64,000 bases of DNA from Platanthera guangdongensis (lineage: Eukaryota > Streptophyta > Magnoliopsida > Asparagales > Orchidaceae). A model generated the notes under the pieces. The model searched no databases, was not told where the DNA came from, and worked only from the letters and a program-made list of their open reading frames with translations. Position 1 is the first letter of the stretch, and each line of letters opens with the position of its first letter. Positions 22,817 through 35,468 of this stretch are shown here, one piece after another. The position numbers were made by a program, and so were the translations under genes. The stretch lies in contig CM077150.1 in the NCBI GenBank assembly GCA_039583875.1, positions 2,250,332 to 2,314,331 of the forward strand, written 5' to 3'.

Positions 22817-25800
22817 CTAGACTTTTGTTTCCTCCTTAGTCTCTAGAGTGTTGGTGGACTGAGATGGTGGAGAACCTGGTGTTTTCCGCAGTAGTTCTGG
22901 TGGTAAGGAAGCGATATCTTCCCATGTGCTGTCAGTAGGAGGTAGATCCTTCCATTGGATGAGGCCTTGCTTTACTCGAGTCCCTTGTCGAATGATTTCC
23001 CGTGTACTGATGATGTCTAGGGGTTCATGCAGAGGTTGATTCTCAAAACTCTTCGGGGGTAGAGTAATGATCGGAGATCCCAGATCTCCCTGGTAGGGTT
23101 TTAGTAGGGATACATGAAAAATATTATGTATCTTTGACTCTGCTGGTAACTCCAAACGATACACCGTTTTGTTGATTATCGAGGAAATTCGAAAGGGTCC
23201 GTAAAACTTCAAACTGAGCTTCCGGGTTGTAGTTTTGGAGAGTGTCAGCTGTCTGTAGGGGTGTAGCTTTAGTAATACCCAATCTCCTACTTTGAAGGTG
23301 ATATCGGTTCTCTTGGAGTCGGCATATGCCTTCATCCTCTGCTGTGCCTTGAGCAAGTTGCTTTGCAGCTGTTGTAGAACTGTATCACGCTCTTGTAATG
23401 TGGCTTCAACTGCTTCATTGTTGGATATCCCTGCACAGTAGGAGAGCAAACAAGGGGGTTTTCGACCGAACATGACCTCAAATGGAGTCATGCCAATCGA
23501 CGTGTTAAATGTCGTATTATGGTGATATTCCGCTAGACTAAGAAAATAAGACCATTTACTTGGGATTTGGTGAGTAAAAATTCGTAAGTACTGCCCTATA
23601 CATCGATTCGTTCGTTCGGTCAATCTGTCTGTCTCAGGGTGATACGCTGAACTGTATTTTAATGTTGTTCCTTGGTTGATGAATTCCCTCCAGAAATCAC
23701 TTAGGAAAATGGTGTCCCTATCAGAAATTATTGATTCTGGCATACCGTGTAGCTTTCCTACATTTTCCCAAAATGCGTTTGCCACCCTTGGTCCAGTCAA
23801 TGGTCCCTTGATGGGTGAGAAGTGAGCTGCTCTAGATAGTCTATCCACAACTACCATGATGATCGAGAATGAGTTTGATGTAGGAAGATGAGTTATGAAA
23901 TCCATAGTTAAGTCAGCCCGGAGTTTCTGAGGTATGGGTAATGGTTGCAGTAGACCATAAGGGCTATGGTTTACTGGTTTAGCCTTTTGGCATAATTCAC
24001 ACTTATTTATATAGTTGGTTATTTCCTCCTTCATTTTATTCCAATGAAACTGTTGTTGTAGGTTATGCATTGTACGTTTAATTCCTGAATGTCCCCCTAA
24101 GGGTCAATCATGAGCCTCTTGCAACATTACTTGTTTTACATCTGAGTTGTTCGGTATGTGTAGTCTGTGTTTATAATATAGGAAATTTCCTTTTATTGTC
24201 CATTCTGGGTATAAGTGTGGTTGGGTCTGCACCTTTTGGAACAGAGTGGTTGTTTCATTGTCTTGTTTATAATCAATTTCCAATCCTTCTAATATGGGAG
24301 AGATGGGAATCAATATTGTTTGGAGGCTCATTGTTTGCTCTAGATCGGGGTCTGGAGTGGCTCGTGACAATCCATCAGCTACAAGATTTAGTTTCCCAGT
24401 TTTATATTTAATAGAGTAGTCGAATCCTAATAATTTTGTGATGAATTTTTGTTGTTCTGGCGTATGCAATTCCTGTGTGAGCATATGATGTAGGCTTTGA
24501 TGATCTGTGAGAATGGTGAAATGGTGTCCTAGTAAATATTGCCTCCATTTTGCTACTGCTGCCGATACCGCGTACATTTCTCTTTCATAAGTTGATTTTT
24601 GTTGCATAAGTGGGGATAATTTTTTACTATAATAGACTATAGCTTTTTGTTCCTGTAGTAAAACCACATCGATCCCCGTTCCGGAAGCGTCTGTTTCAAT
24701 GGTGAACGTTTCCTTGAAATTAGGTAAAGTAAGAATGGGGTGAGTTATTAATTTTTGTTTTAGCTTGTCGAAAGCCACTTGTGCTGAGGAATTCCATTGA
24801 AAGGGTGCTTTTTTTAGTAATTCAGTCAAGGGGTGTGCTAATATGGCATAGTTCTGGATGAATTTCCTATAGTATCTCGAGAGTCCTAAAAAGGCTCTAA
24901 CCTTTCTTTGATTAGTGGGAGTAGGGAATTCCTTCACAGCTTTAATATTTCCTTCAATGGGCATGACTTCCCCTTTTGAAATAATGTGTCCTAAAAACTC
25001 CACTTTTGAGGCAAAAAAATTACATTTGCTTTCTTTACAAATAAGTGGTTTTGTGTGAGAATTTCTAGAGTTAAATTGAGATGTTTCCCATGTTCGTCTT
25101 TTGTATTACTATAGACGAGAATGTCATCAAAAAACACTACAATAAATTTCCTAAGATAATTTTGAAAGATATTATTCATTAGGGCTTGAAATATGGATGG
25201 AGTATTGGACAGACCAAATGACATTACTCGAAACTCGTAATGGCCTTGATGAGTTCGGAAGGCCGTTTTGAAAACCACCTAGCCTCATATAACTCATCGA
25301 GTAATTCATCTATTGTTGGGATTGGAAACTTATTTTTAATGGTTATCTTCTTTAAAGCTCTATAATCTAGACAAAAACGCCATCCACCATCTTTTTTTAG
25401 TACTAAAATAACTGGGGAGCCAAAGCTTGAAGTGCTATGTCGGATTTCGCCTGTTTCGAGCATTTTCTCAATCATTTTTTCCATTTCGTTTTTCTGAACA
25501 TATGAATAGCGATATGGTTTAATGTTGGGTGGCCTAGCCTCTGGGTGTAATACGATTTTATGATCAATTGATCGTTTTGGTGGTAGTTCATCCGGTTCCT
25601 TGAAGAGATGTTCATATTTTTGTAATAGTTCTTTACACGTATTATTCGCTTCCTCCCCATCTCGGTTCACAACGAATTTCTCTTCTTCCTCCCTCGTGGT
25701 AATGACTAAACAATAAGCAATGTATTGTAAGGACATAAGTCGGGATAACTGTGATGATGATATGACTTTGGGTTGATTGTTTTTTGTCCGTTTAATACTA

Positions 25801-26150
25801 CTGCGCCTTCTAAATCGGTATATGTTAAGGTATTTTTGTTATAGTCGGTTGTGACTGGTCCTAAGGTTTGTAACCAACGGATGCCTAAAATGATATCAGA
25901 CCCTTCTATGTCCAAAACAAAGAGGTTTATGACATAATTTCTGGCTTGTATGAGGAGTTTGACCTCCCGACACAATCCGCTGCATATTGAGTTAGTTTCA
26001 TTACCCATATAAACCGGAAAATCTTTTATGCAATGTATGGGTAATTGCAAAAATCGGGCTATCCTAGTTGAAATAAAGCTATGCGAACTACCACCATCTA
26101 TAAAAATTTCTACGGGTTGCTAGTTATAATATGTTGTGGCTCTCAACCCG
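22817..26150 (-). pseudogene. Chromovirus pol: protease, RT, RNase H, integrase, chromodomain
   Basis: The protease has FIDGGSSHSFIST (usual DSG active site changed to DGG) and then GIRWLQTLGPVTTDY. RT starts SSFGSPVILVLKKDGGWRFC. A short deletion removes the block usually reading FSKLDL...GYHQI near 25270 and shifts the frame, after which FFDDILVYS is present. RNase H has TDASG, YEREMYAV and TDHQSL. Integrase (24070-22817) follows one in-frame TGA (about 24101-24103). It has the CELC zinc-binding pair and catalytic D57, D117 and E152 (D-x59-D-x34-E). It ends with a chromodomain-like tail (EIIRQGTRVKQGLIQWKDL, then TWEDI). Integrase with chromodomain reads open for 417 codons, but the polyprotein as a whole is dead. 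Confidence 0.9.
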
Positions 26151-26299
26151 TGTGTATGAGTTTGCCCAGTTAAAGCTTGTATGGTTACTGCGGATTCTGG
26201 TATGTCGTCATCAAATTCCCCATCCTCCTCCTGTACGGGACATTTTCCTTCCATTCCTTGGACATACAATAGGGCCCCTTTTCCTTTACATCGGTGTCC

Positions 26300-27300
26300 T
26301 GCGTAGTATTTTTAGTCGCAGTTATATCATAACCCCTTCTCTCGTTTAGCTTGTAATTCTTCTGAAGTTAGTCTTTTAATGGGTGGATATTTGGAATTAT
26401 CTGGTTTGGCTCTGAATACCTTGATATTATTTCTGGTATATGTTTTGTTGGTGTTATATTTCTTTTCATATTCTGTTTCTTGTTCTTTGAATGCCTTAGC
26501 TAGAGCAAAAACATCATGTACTTCTCGTGGTTGGTGGATCATTACCATCTGTTTAATACTATTCTTTAAACCTGATAAGAACATACTCCTAAGAAACCAA
26601 GGTGCTAATCCTGGGACTTTAGTTGTGAGGTCTTTGAATTCTGCTTTATAAGCGTTAACAATGATTGTTTGGTGTAATTTTGTTAGTGACCCTGTCGGAT
26701 CTTCATAACAAGATGGGCCGAATCTTTTTGTGACGCCGTTACGAACATTGGAAAAGATAGCGTTGAGTGATCCCTAAGCATTGCTTGGTACCATTTTGAC
26801 ACAGGTTTTTCTAAGTGTAGTGTGGCCAAAATAAGGTAGTCCTGGGGTCTTACGTTATGAAAATTAAAATACAGTTGCAAATCGTAGAGGAAATCAGTAG
26901 GATCTCCATCGGCAAATCGTGGACATTGCAAATATACGAGTTGATTAGGTCGGTTAGCTATCACCTGATTTGTGGGTGCATTGGGACCGTTTCCCAAGAT
27001 TCCTTTCGAAGATTGTCCGGGATCATAATTGGTTCCCAGTCCTGGGAATGCGGCTGGGGGTTGAACATTGCCTCGAATGTTCTGACAGGTCCTCTTGGCA
27101 TACTTATATTGCGGGTTGTGGAATTGTAACTGGATTCGCGATGAATTGAATTAAAAGCAAGATTTTCCTCCACTCCCCTTTGCGGTCCATTAAGATTCTG
27201 GAATTGTTCCATCATTTCCTTCTTCAAGTTGGTAAACTGACTGTTGATGTGTTCGGTTGCCTGCTCCTTTGAATCGACTAGTTGTTGTACCAAGAAATTC
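26300..27300 (-). pseudogene. Chromovirus gag, frameshifted
   Basis: Blocks in different frames encode the capsid-like segment (FADGDPTDFLYDLQLYFNF, then LHLEKPVSKWYQAML), its continuation with LKNSIKQMVMIHQPREV, and a damaged zinc knuckle just after a stop. The knuckle reads YNCD, stop, KYYAGHRCKGKG, where plant chromoviruses have CFNCDEKFxxGHRCK. Frame changes lie near 27000 and 26740. Confidence 0.82.
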
Positions 27301-27468
27301 TCCTTGGCTTGTAATTCTGTGATGAACCGGTGTTGGACGCCTTCAATTTGGGCATTTCTTGTGCTTCTTTCGTCATCAAAAGCCTTCTTGAGTTCGGTAA
27401 GTTGCTGGGCTATGTCTTTTGCGCGAGTTCCGTCGCACGCAGTCGCCGGTAGAACCTATCTCAACGAG

Positions 27469-27791
27469 AAGTCCGGCTACACTATCTCTCTACTGAGACG
27501 AAGACCGAGGATCGACCAAGGGAATCAGGGAGAAGAGGGGGACAAGGTGAAAGAAAGAAGAACTTCTAATTTTATTCACCAAAATATTGCTTATACAATG
27601 CTCCTAATCCCTACCTATTTATAGCAGGGAAGCGGCAGTATAGTCGTTACATGATATATCTGTTTACATTTAACTATTTAATTAATCTTGGGCGGGATCT
27701 GGCCGTTGGATATCTTTGCTCCTGTCCTGACACGTGTCTCTGCATCCTACCCTTGGAATCCTTATGCTTGATGGTGGTCGTTGATTCAACA
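27469..27791 (-). mobile_element. 5' LTR of the chromovirus, lacking its inner end
   Basis: It is homologous to 22187-22509 over exactly 323 bp. The next 17 bp of the LTR (plus-strand TGTAGCGGTCCGGAGCG) and a recognisable tRNA primer site are replaced by unrelated sequence (27440-27468). Minus-strand TATAAATA lies at plus coordinates 27616-27623. Confidence 0.85.
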
Positions 27792-27796
27792 ACATG

Positions 27797-30240
27797 TCAT
27801 AACTTCGTCGCTAGCCTCCGCTTTTAGATAAAAAAAGAGACAGAAGCTAATGAAGATTCTCTAGCTGCTGGCTTGAAGATCCTTCAAATTTGGTAGGAGG
27901 CAAACTCCCCTATAATCAAAAAACAGCAAATTGTCTTCACCGCTTGGTGTTATAAATTTTTCCATGCTTAGTATATTGTATTTTTTTTCTCGAAATATAA
28001 AATACATAATGATTGTTACCTGAGCAATTGCTTTGTTGCAAATGCTCTTCACTGTGATTACTTTAGTCTCTTAGGCATGTGAAATTACCGTCTTCTTTGC
28101 AACAACTACTTTGAACGAAAAAGATGATCAATCATGTTGACTTTTTAATTATTCATTTTTATGTGGCGCTTCATTTTTCAGTATTTTTCTATTATATATA
28201 GAAAGTTGATTATAGGAATTATTGATTCTTCTTCGAGTTAACACTTCCTATTTGCAAAATTAATTTCTTTGTATTCCTTATCCCAATAGCTCCTCCCAAA
28301 GTTCTTGCATGTTGAACTCTTCTCTAAGGCAATCAAGGAGGACTCTTTGGTGATGACAGATTATCTCATGGAATTGCATAATGTTTACCAGATACCATAA
28401 GAATTTGAGTATTTTTTGTCACCAGTGGGGAGGAACAATCCTAGCCGGGAGAACTATCTCATCTTCTACTTAATCAATTCAATATGTGTCTTTTGATTTA
28501 AGCTTTGGCCTGAATTTTGTGATGTCCTCTAGTGTTATGGGCTTGTTCTGGCTTAGATCTCTTTGAACTTCATCTCTTTGATAATATAGTACACTACCCA
28601 CGATTCAACAACATCAAATGGAATGTGCGGATTTTAAGGAATCTATCATACATCCATGGAACTCCTAAGGAAAAGTTCACTTCAGGGACAAGGTGATGAT
28701 TTCAAAAAACATCCGAAGAAAGTCACCAACTAGAAAAAATTAAATTGTTGGAGTTGTGTGTGACTAAACTTGAAAAGAAATGGAGGAATCCAAAGCTGTC
28801 ATTGTTGACACCAAACGAACTTGAGGAATCCAAAGCTGTCATTATTCACACCAAACGAACTTTCAATCTTCTTTGAATGCATCTGCTTCTTTTCAAATTG
28901 CTACCAATTGATCTGACCTGCCATGTCGGATTCATCAGGTCGATGGCATACAAAGCCCTTGTGCGTTTCCATCTAGAATTGACTAATCTTTGTTGAAATT
29001 CCTTTATTCTATCGATATTGCCGTCCTTACAACCCCGTTCTTCAGTTTAGCATAATAGTTATTCATGCGTAGGCTCGATCACACGTTGTTGTCGAACCCA
29101 AGCGAGCTGTCTCCATCTCCAGTGGCATCTCATGCATAGATCGCCGACCTCACCTTTGTTTCACGCACCTCAGATTGTCTTTAGAATATATCACACAGTT
29201 TTCCATCCTTATCACGCCACTTGCACCGAAGCTATCCCCCCCAATGCACACACGCACACAAAAATTTTCCTCCACAATCGTATCGATCGATAACACCTCC
29301 CAACTAGCCAGATTAGCGGTACTTGGTCATTGCCCTCTCTGGCACAAGCCTGCCACTCATGAATAAGATATAGTTCTCACGGTGGTCACACTTTAAAGTC
29401 GCATCATGCTGAGACTTCTCTTCCTACCTTACAGATTGATGTGCAGGAGATTCACACTCATTGATCACCCAAGCACATATTTGCGGACAACCCAGACCCC
29501 GAAAGCGCTCGACGTTGACATGCCTCCCACTAGTATCACTTCTGCATCGACCATTGTCCTCCAATCCACCGTCGATGCTCACTTATCCCATTGTCTATAC
29601 ATTATAGTGTTCAATGGGATCAATCCCCTCTGATGGATTGCTCATGCCAACCAATTTTTTCAAACTAGAGCAACCAATAGATTCAAAAGGTCCTCTCTAT
29701 CCATCGCACATAGCATGATGCCGCAAGACTAGTTAAAGGAAACATAACAAATCACGAAACTAATAAATTTGAAATTACTCAACATCAATACTAAATATTA
29801 ACAATTGTTTCCTAGAAAAAAGCGCATGCACACACACACACTCTCGACCAAGAGCCAACCTAACACCGACACCCCCCACAAGCTCAACGTCCATACCTAA
29901 GTTCAGACATCAACATCTATCCCATGTGATAATTACATGAGCCCCATGACATAAAAATATAACATACAATCAAATAGTTTTAACAAGTCTAAAATTTAAC
30001 AATTTGAAATCAGGTATTCAACCTAGGCATGTGACAGTCCCTGGTTTAACTACTATTTAATGAAACTCTAAAAAGCATGCTTGGAATATTATTCCCAAAC
30101 TGGAGTACAAATTCTGGCTTCTCCCAATTCAGCAAGAAAAATACTCCATCATCCATCTTAACTTATGCAAGAAAACAACCTCACTCATCATACTACTAAC
30201 AAAAAAGTTTTCTTAAACAGTGTTTCTAAATTCCTCAAAT
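27797..30240. other. No recognisable gene
   Basis: AT-rich, with only short frames. A 40-bp tandem duplication (28783-28822 and 28823-28862, GAGGAATCCAAAGCTGTCAT) is the only clear structure. Confidence 0.4.
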
Positions 30241-30479
30241 ATAAGGATTGTGGATTAGCATGCTTGGAGAGGGTTAGGGTTTTTTCTGTAGGATTCCAGA
30301 ACATAAGTCACCTATCTTTCAAAAACCCACCTCACTGAAATCTAGCCAACATACTCCATACAGAAGCCTACAAATAGGTCAGAAGACTACAAGAGGTCTT
30401 CAAACACAATAATAGAGAAATAAAAAAGGAGATAGAAAGAAAATGCACCTCCTCTGAGTAAACAAACCAGACCGGCAGT

Positions 30480-30880
30480 CGTTCGCCAGCGTCTCCACGC
30501 CGGAAAAATTTCGCCGTCCTTCGCCGCACCTACTGCACCCACGAGCACGGCACAGAACCGTTCAATCGCGCCGTCGGAGCATGGCGGAAGCCCCTTCCTC
30601 CCATGGCGAGCTCTTAAAAGTGGCTACTGTGAGACTCCCGCGTATCGGGGGTGGACCGGCTTGATCCCAAGGCGAACCTCTTCAGTCCGCTTATTGTGAT
30701 TCGAGAATCTCCCGTGCTCCATGCTCTCGGACCGCCTTCGGCCGCATGCGAGTTTCGCTCGCGTGCACGCGGGCTCCGCCTGTGCTTGATCCTTCGGGCG
30801 GTCTCCGGCCGGAAAGAATCTGGGCCCGCTTCCATGCAATTCACCGGATCGGCGTCGCAAATGCTAGTTGCTGCCCCGCA
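30480..30880. other. GC-rich island of unknown nature
   Basis: A sharp rise in G+C within AT-rich surroundings, with short palindromes such as CCGCCTTCGG and TTTCGCTCGCG. No convincing frame and no family recognised. Confidence 0.35.
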
Positions 30881-30891
30881 ACATGTATATA

Positions 30892-31257
30892 TATATATCA
30901 ATGTATTGACATCACCTTCGAGCGAACTAATACATAGGAGAAGTACAACAACATTGCAACTAAGCCTAAAGTTTTTTTAAATTTAACTGTGCCCTAAGTC
31001 AATTTTTTTAAAAATTTAACTGTTCCCTGCCGCCTGCAGCCGCCGCCCTCTCTGCAATAAAACTGTCACAAACAGCTGCATAACAACAAAATCATATATA
31101 TCGATGTATTGACATCACCTTCGAGCGAACTAATACATAGGAGAAGTATAGCAACATTGCAACTAAGCCAAAAGTTTTGTGTGAATTTAACTGTGCCCTA
31201 AGTCAAATGGTTTGTTTTTTATTAAACTGTTCTCTGCCGCCTGCATCCGCCGCCCTC
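30892..31257. repeat. Direct duplication, period 203 bp
   Basis: 30892-31053 and 31095-31257 share ATGTATTGACATCACCTTCG through to TGCCGCCTGCA and CCGCCGCCCTCTC, with small differences. Confidence 0.85.
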
Positions 31258-32059
31258 TCCGGCATCCGCCGCCTGCATCCGCCGCTTGCATCCGCCGCCC
31301 TCTCCTTCATCCCACCACCGTCGACAGCACCGGCGGCCTACCCGACCCCCACCGGTCCTCTTCCGCCTGCCAGATTCCGCCGCACTCTTCCAACGTCGTC
31401 CGCAAAGCACCGCCGGCCTGCCCGGCCCCCACCGGCGTGTTCGCCGGAGTCACGGCCTGCAATCCCCTGCTTCCTAGCCCGCAAATGTTTGGCAGATCCC
31501 AACCGGCGCAGATCCCCTGCTTCCTAGCTCGCATGTGTTTGTCAGATTTCCAATGTTTTAGAGAGAGAAAGATGGAGAGAGAGGGGAGGTACTGCTTGCT
31601 GTAGTTGACAGCTCGGCGGGGGAAGGATCGGCCATGGGAGAAGCTCGCCATGAGGAGGCGTGAGACGCAAAAGATGGCCGGAGTTGTGGAGTAGATGCCC
31701 GAGAAGCTGGGGGAGATATCTATATATAAAGCAGAGCAGGATGATCATATTAAGCGGCTCGTCGTGGCGCACTCACCTGAAGCGGCGGAGAAGTGAACTC
31801 GCGTTGTCGCCTGTAGACGAAGCAGGAGGAAGCGGTGGATATAAATATTTTTGTTTTCCACGACGTCAGCGAGCAGGCGAGGAGAGGGGCGGAAAACGAT
31901 GCGTCAAATCGATTTTGTTAAGAGCGGCGGCCGGGGGTTTTTTCGGATGAAGGCGACGACTGAAGAAAGGGGGCGGGGGCAAATTGGGCACTTCCAATGT
32001 TACGGACGGGAGTCGAACCGAGTCGAACCCTTCCCTTAATCTAGTAGTATAGATAGATA
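31258..32059. other. GC-rich stretch without recognisable gene
   Basis: Short CATCCGCCGC repeats at 31260-31310 open several overlapping Pro/Ser-rich frames by composition. No family motif is seen in any of them. Confidence 0.35.
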
Positions 32060-32159
32060 GGACCTGTTTGGTTCAGCGGTGGCGGTGGAAAAAGTTGTGG
32101 TGGAAAATAATTACGTAGAGTTGTTTAAAAAATTATTTTGAAAAAGTTGTGACCTGTTA

Positions 32160-32585
32160 AAAAAGTTGATTGTTAACCGCAACCTGTTATTTTGCTAGTC
32201 GCACCTCAAAATCTCCCAATTTTTCGCGCCTTTTTGAAATACGCCTTGTACATGCAATATCAGAAAAAGTGTTCAACACGATAGTTGTAGATATTGACGA
32301 GATCTACAACTTTTGTGTTGATCACTTTTCCTAAAAAAGCATATACAAGGTGTATTTTGGAAATATGATCAGGTTTTGCGCCTTTTTGAAATACGTCTTG
32401 TACATGCAATTTCAGGAAACGTGTTCAACACGAAAGTTGTAGATCTCGTCGATATCTACAACTTTTGTATTTAACATTTTTCCTCAAATTGCATGTACAA
32501 GGCGTATTTTGAAAAGACGCGAAAAATTGGAATATTTTGAGGTGCGACTAGCCAATTACGAGTTGCTGTTAACAATCACCTTAAA
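32160..32585. mobile_element. Inverted-repeat MITE, about 425 bp
   Basis: The left arm has GATTGTTAACCGCAACCTG then GCTAGTCGCACCTCAAAAT. The right arm is its complement (ATTTTGAGGTGCGACTAGC, GTTAACAATCACC). Inside, a motif around ACGCCTTGTACATGCAAT and GTTCAACACG-AGTTGTAGAT is repeated four times in alternating orientation. No clear target duplication was found. Confidence 0.7.
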
Positions 32586-32899
32586 AAATCTTCATTTAAG
32601 TCCTTGTTAAGATGATATTTTGTATTTTCTATTTAGAATAATAATTTTTTGAATTTTTAGAATCTTATCCTATAATAATAAGATTTTACAAAATTCAGAC
32701 ATCTATATTTGTATATATATTATACAGTGTTAAAAAGGCATTAGCTACAACACACCACACTGACACATCATAACAAATTAATAAAAATATGTTCAAACAT
32801 TTACTCACATGGTGTTTGTGAGTATTATTAGAAATTAATTATGGGGAAATTTCATTACAATTTATCATATTACCACAGTTGATGCACTATATCATATTA

Positions 32900-33492
32900 T
32901 GTTGGAAATTTTGCGTATGGTGAACTCGATTCATCGAGACATCCCGGTGAGGTCGTGCGCAAATTTTGAGTCTATTTGGACTTCTACGAGCGTGTGATAG
33001 TTCAGTCGTGTGAACGATCGAAGTCTGTGATAGGAAGGTCAGATCGTCTCGTAACTTCAGTCGCGAACTCGGATTCACCCTTGACATATGAATGAATATG
33101 ATGATTAAATTTCACTTAATTTTATGAGATTTAATTTATTTGAATTTTAATTTGGGAGTTATAATGATTAATTATCCTCTTTTTGTAACTCTCATTAGGC
33201 CTCCCTATGAAGCCTAAGAAATTCATCTTAATTTCCATGTAAGCGAACAAGGGTGAAATTGCCAAGTCTCCTCCCTTTATCTCTCAACGAAATCGCCGCA
33301 CCCTCTTCCTCCTCTTCTGTTAATGTCGCTCGAAGCATCCGAGTGGTGATCAAAGTGGAATCCCCTACCCGTTGCCCCTAGGTGGGTATAAATAGGTAAA
33401 CCCAATGAGTTTCTACGGGTATTGAATATCCGTGTATCCGACAAGACCCCTTATGCCTCCGAACCCGTTAATTGTCCAAATATACACTAACA
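32900..33492 (-). mobile_element. Copia-type 3' LTR (593 bp)
   Basis: Plus strand runs TGTTGGAAATTTTGCG to CACTAACA. Immediately beyond it the minus strand reads ATATAAGAGGAGAT before TGTTAG, the usual copia polypurine tract. A copia RNase H remnant lies upstream on the same strand (34300-34760). No second LTR was found. A TATAAATAGG box is present at about 33386 but on the plus strand. Confidence 0.6.
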
Positions 33493-34299
33493 ATCTCCTC
33501 TTATATTTGTGACAAATAACGTGTACGTTTCGGAATGCAGAAAGTGGAGAGTATCAAAAACATGTTTTCCGACTTTACACATTTTCATAAGAGTTAGCAC
33601 AATTTTAAATAAAACATAAACATGAGTTTTAAACAATAACACAAACCATCCAAAAAATATAAATGTGGTACTCCATAACAAAAAAGTTTTGAAAAACAAA
33701 AATGATAATGGATAAACGTGTAACAATTCTACTCAGATAGTAGATCATCATCATTCAAGTCAAAATTCACTTTCTCTCATTCATCTTCACCAGTGCTTGC
33801 AAGGAATTTCATGAGTCAGACTCTATGAATTCATAAACATACACAGTGACGTATCAAAGTAAACTAACTCTACCTAAATAAGCTTAGCACTTGTAATAGT
33901 AGTGAAGTAACATTTTCAGCATCTCTATCCAGTGTAGCTAGGAACAATCAAGTTTTGATTTCAATAAATCAAACGTTGTTATCTTACTCATTAGTGACCA
34001 CTATATACCTCATAATATGACTTGACATACCGTCATTTACAATATTATTAAATATGAAATAATTTGTTATGATCACTAATGTTAAATTAACTCGTACAAC
34101 GACTTTCTATTCTCAGTTGAATAATTCTCAAATCAGCTTACAACGAGAAAGATGTTAAGTCATCAGATGTGAAATGATCAACATCTAACCATCTTGGGCT
34201 TTCATCAAGAAATTATTTGGGATTTTCAGTCTGTTATTAGATGCTTGAATGTTACGACTATAGGTTCTTGTTATCAAAACATAAACACAGGAGGAAGTT
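33493..34299. other. Non-coding interval between copia LTR and RNase H remnant
   Basis: AT-rich, without frames of note. It is longer than usual for the 3' untranslated part of a copia element, so another insertion may be hidden here. Confidence 0.35.
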
Positions 34300-34760
34300 T
34301 CATATTTCTATGGACTTTAATCTCATCACCCCCGATGTTTTTATTGTTAGAACTATATTTAAGCCCTTTGTTAATACATCTGCAACATTATCTTTCGACC
34401 TCACATCCATAAGGGTCATAATCTCTTGACTCGTGAAAGGGGTCAAGCAGGCTTGTTTCATCCTGAGTTGCCTTCTTTTACTATTGAACAATGTGTTCGT
34501 AGCAATCATTTTAGTAAACTGATTGTCGCGGTAAACTGCAACAGAACTCAACTTTATGCTCGACGATGGAATGTTCATCAGCAAATCTCTTATCCACTAT
34601 GCTTTTTATCCCGCTGAAACTAGAGCGTAGAGTTCGGATTCCATATAAGACAGTGAAATACATGATTGTCTCGTGGACTTCCAGGCTACAGCTGCTCCTC
34701 CTAGTGTGAATATAAATCCACTAGTGTATTTCGTACTCTACATTTCTCGATCTAAATGCA
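34300..34760 (-). pseudogene. Ty1/copia RNase H remnant
   Basis: Minus-strand translation gives [20 protein letters not shown] then [17 protein letters not shown], the catalytic start of copia RNase H. After a frame change, VAVYRDNQFTK and DVRSKDNVADVLTKGL, its end, follow. Several stops are present and the upstream RT was not found. Confidence 0.78.
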
Positions 34761-35468
34761 GGAATATATGGGGATCAAATTGATTTACCCATTGGAATCC
34801 ACCCTTTTTCCACCTTTTGGTGAGGGGATCCATGCAAATATGCATATTGAGGACTTCACTTGTCCAGGAGAAATTCGTTACCCTTAAAGTTCTCTTCGGA
34901 GCCATGCTACAACTTTTCTACGCGGATGGAAAGGAGCACGTCGCTCTCCTCTTCGTGGATTTAGCTTCAGATCTTGATTCCATGAACTCAGTCTACTCTA
35001 GTCCAGCCAAACCCTAGCTCCAGCCGTAAGTTCTCTGCTCCAGAACTGGAACACAAGTAAGAGAGAGAGAGAGAAAAGGAAAATAATAAATTCCTCTTTC
35101 CAACCTCTCAGCATAAGTGGTCTCTGGTTTCACGCCAGCCACATGATAAAATCATCAAAAGAAAGCAACGACTCGGGTTTAAGTCACCTACCGCTACTGG
35201 CCGCTCCCCAGCCATCTGACACGAGTCACCGCTCGGCCACATCTTCATTTTTCGACAAATCGTCGAACGGGGCTGACTTCGTCGAACGGGGCTGACTTCG
35301 TCGAACGGGTTTCGTCGACCGGGAGTAAGTTCGTCGAACAAGAAAGATTTCACATAACAGGCCATAATCGTCGAGCTCTGCTCGACGATCAACCTTTTCG
35401 TCCAGCTCCGCTCGATGATTTTCTTCGAGCCCAGGTCGACGTTTAACTTGTGCTCGCCAACACCTTTT
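34761..35468. other. No gene; small GTCGAACGGGGCTGACTTC repeat
   Basis: A 23-bp unit around CGTCGAACGGGGCTGACTTC is repeated about two and a half times at 35265-35320. A (GA)n run lies at 35060-35073. Otherwise unrecognised. Confidence 0.4.

Larger units (their letters stand above)
22165..27796 (-). mobile_element. Chromovirus (Ty3/gypsy with chromodomain), Reina-like, 5.6 kb with 5-bp TSD
   Basis: The element runs 22170-27791 on the minus strand between perfect ACATG duplications (22165-22169 and 27792-27796). Paired short LTRs enclose gag, protease, reverse transcriptase, RNase H, integrase and a chromodomain in gypsy order. Short LTRs (about 340 bp) suggest the Reina clade rather than Tekay; this is inference. 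Stops, frameshifts and an RT deletion make it inactive. Confidence 0.93.

Noticed and set aside
30480..30880. Organelle-derived insertion
   Set aside because: Composition differs from the flanks, but I could not match any plastid or mitochondrial gene by eye.
31177..31604. Overlapping Pro-rich frames
   Set aside because: CCGCC-rich micro-repeats open all frames; no conserved motif and no promoter context.
32020..32062. Helitron-like end (CTAGTA after a short hairpin)
   Set aside because: No convincing CTRR hairpin terminus or matching 5' TC end was found.
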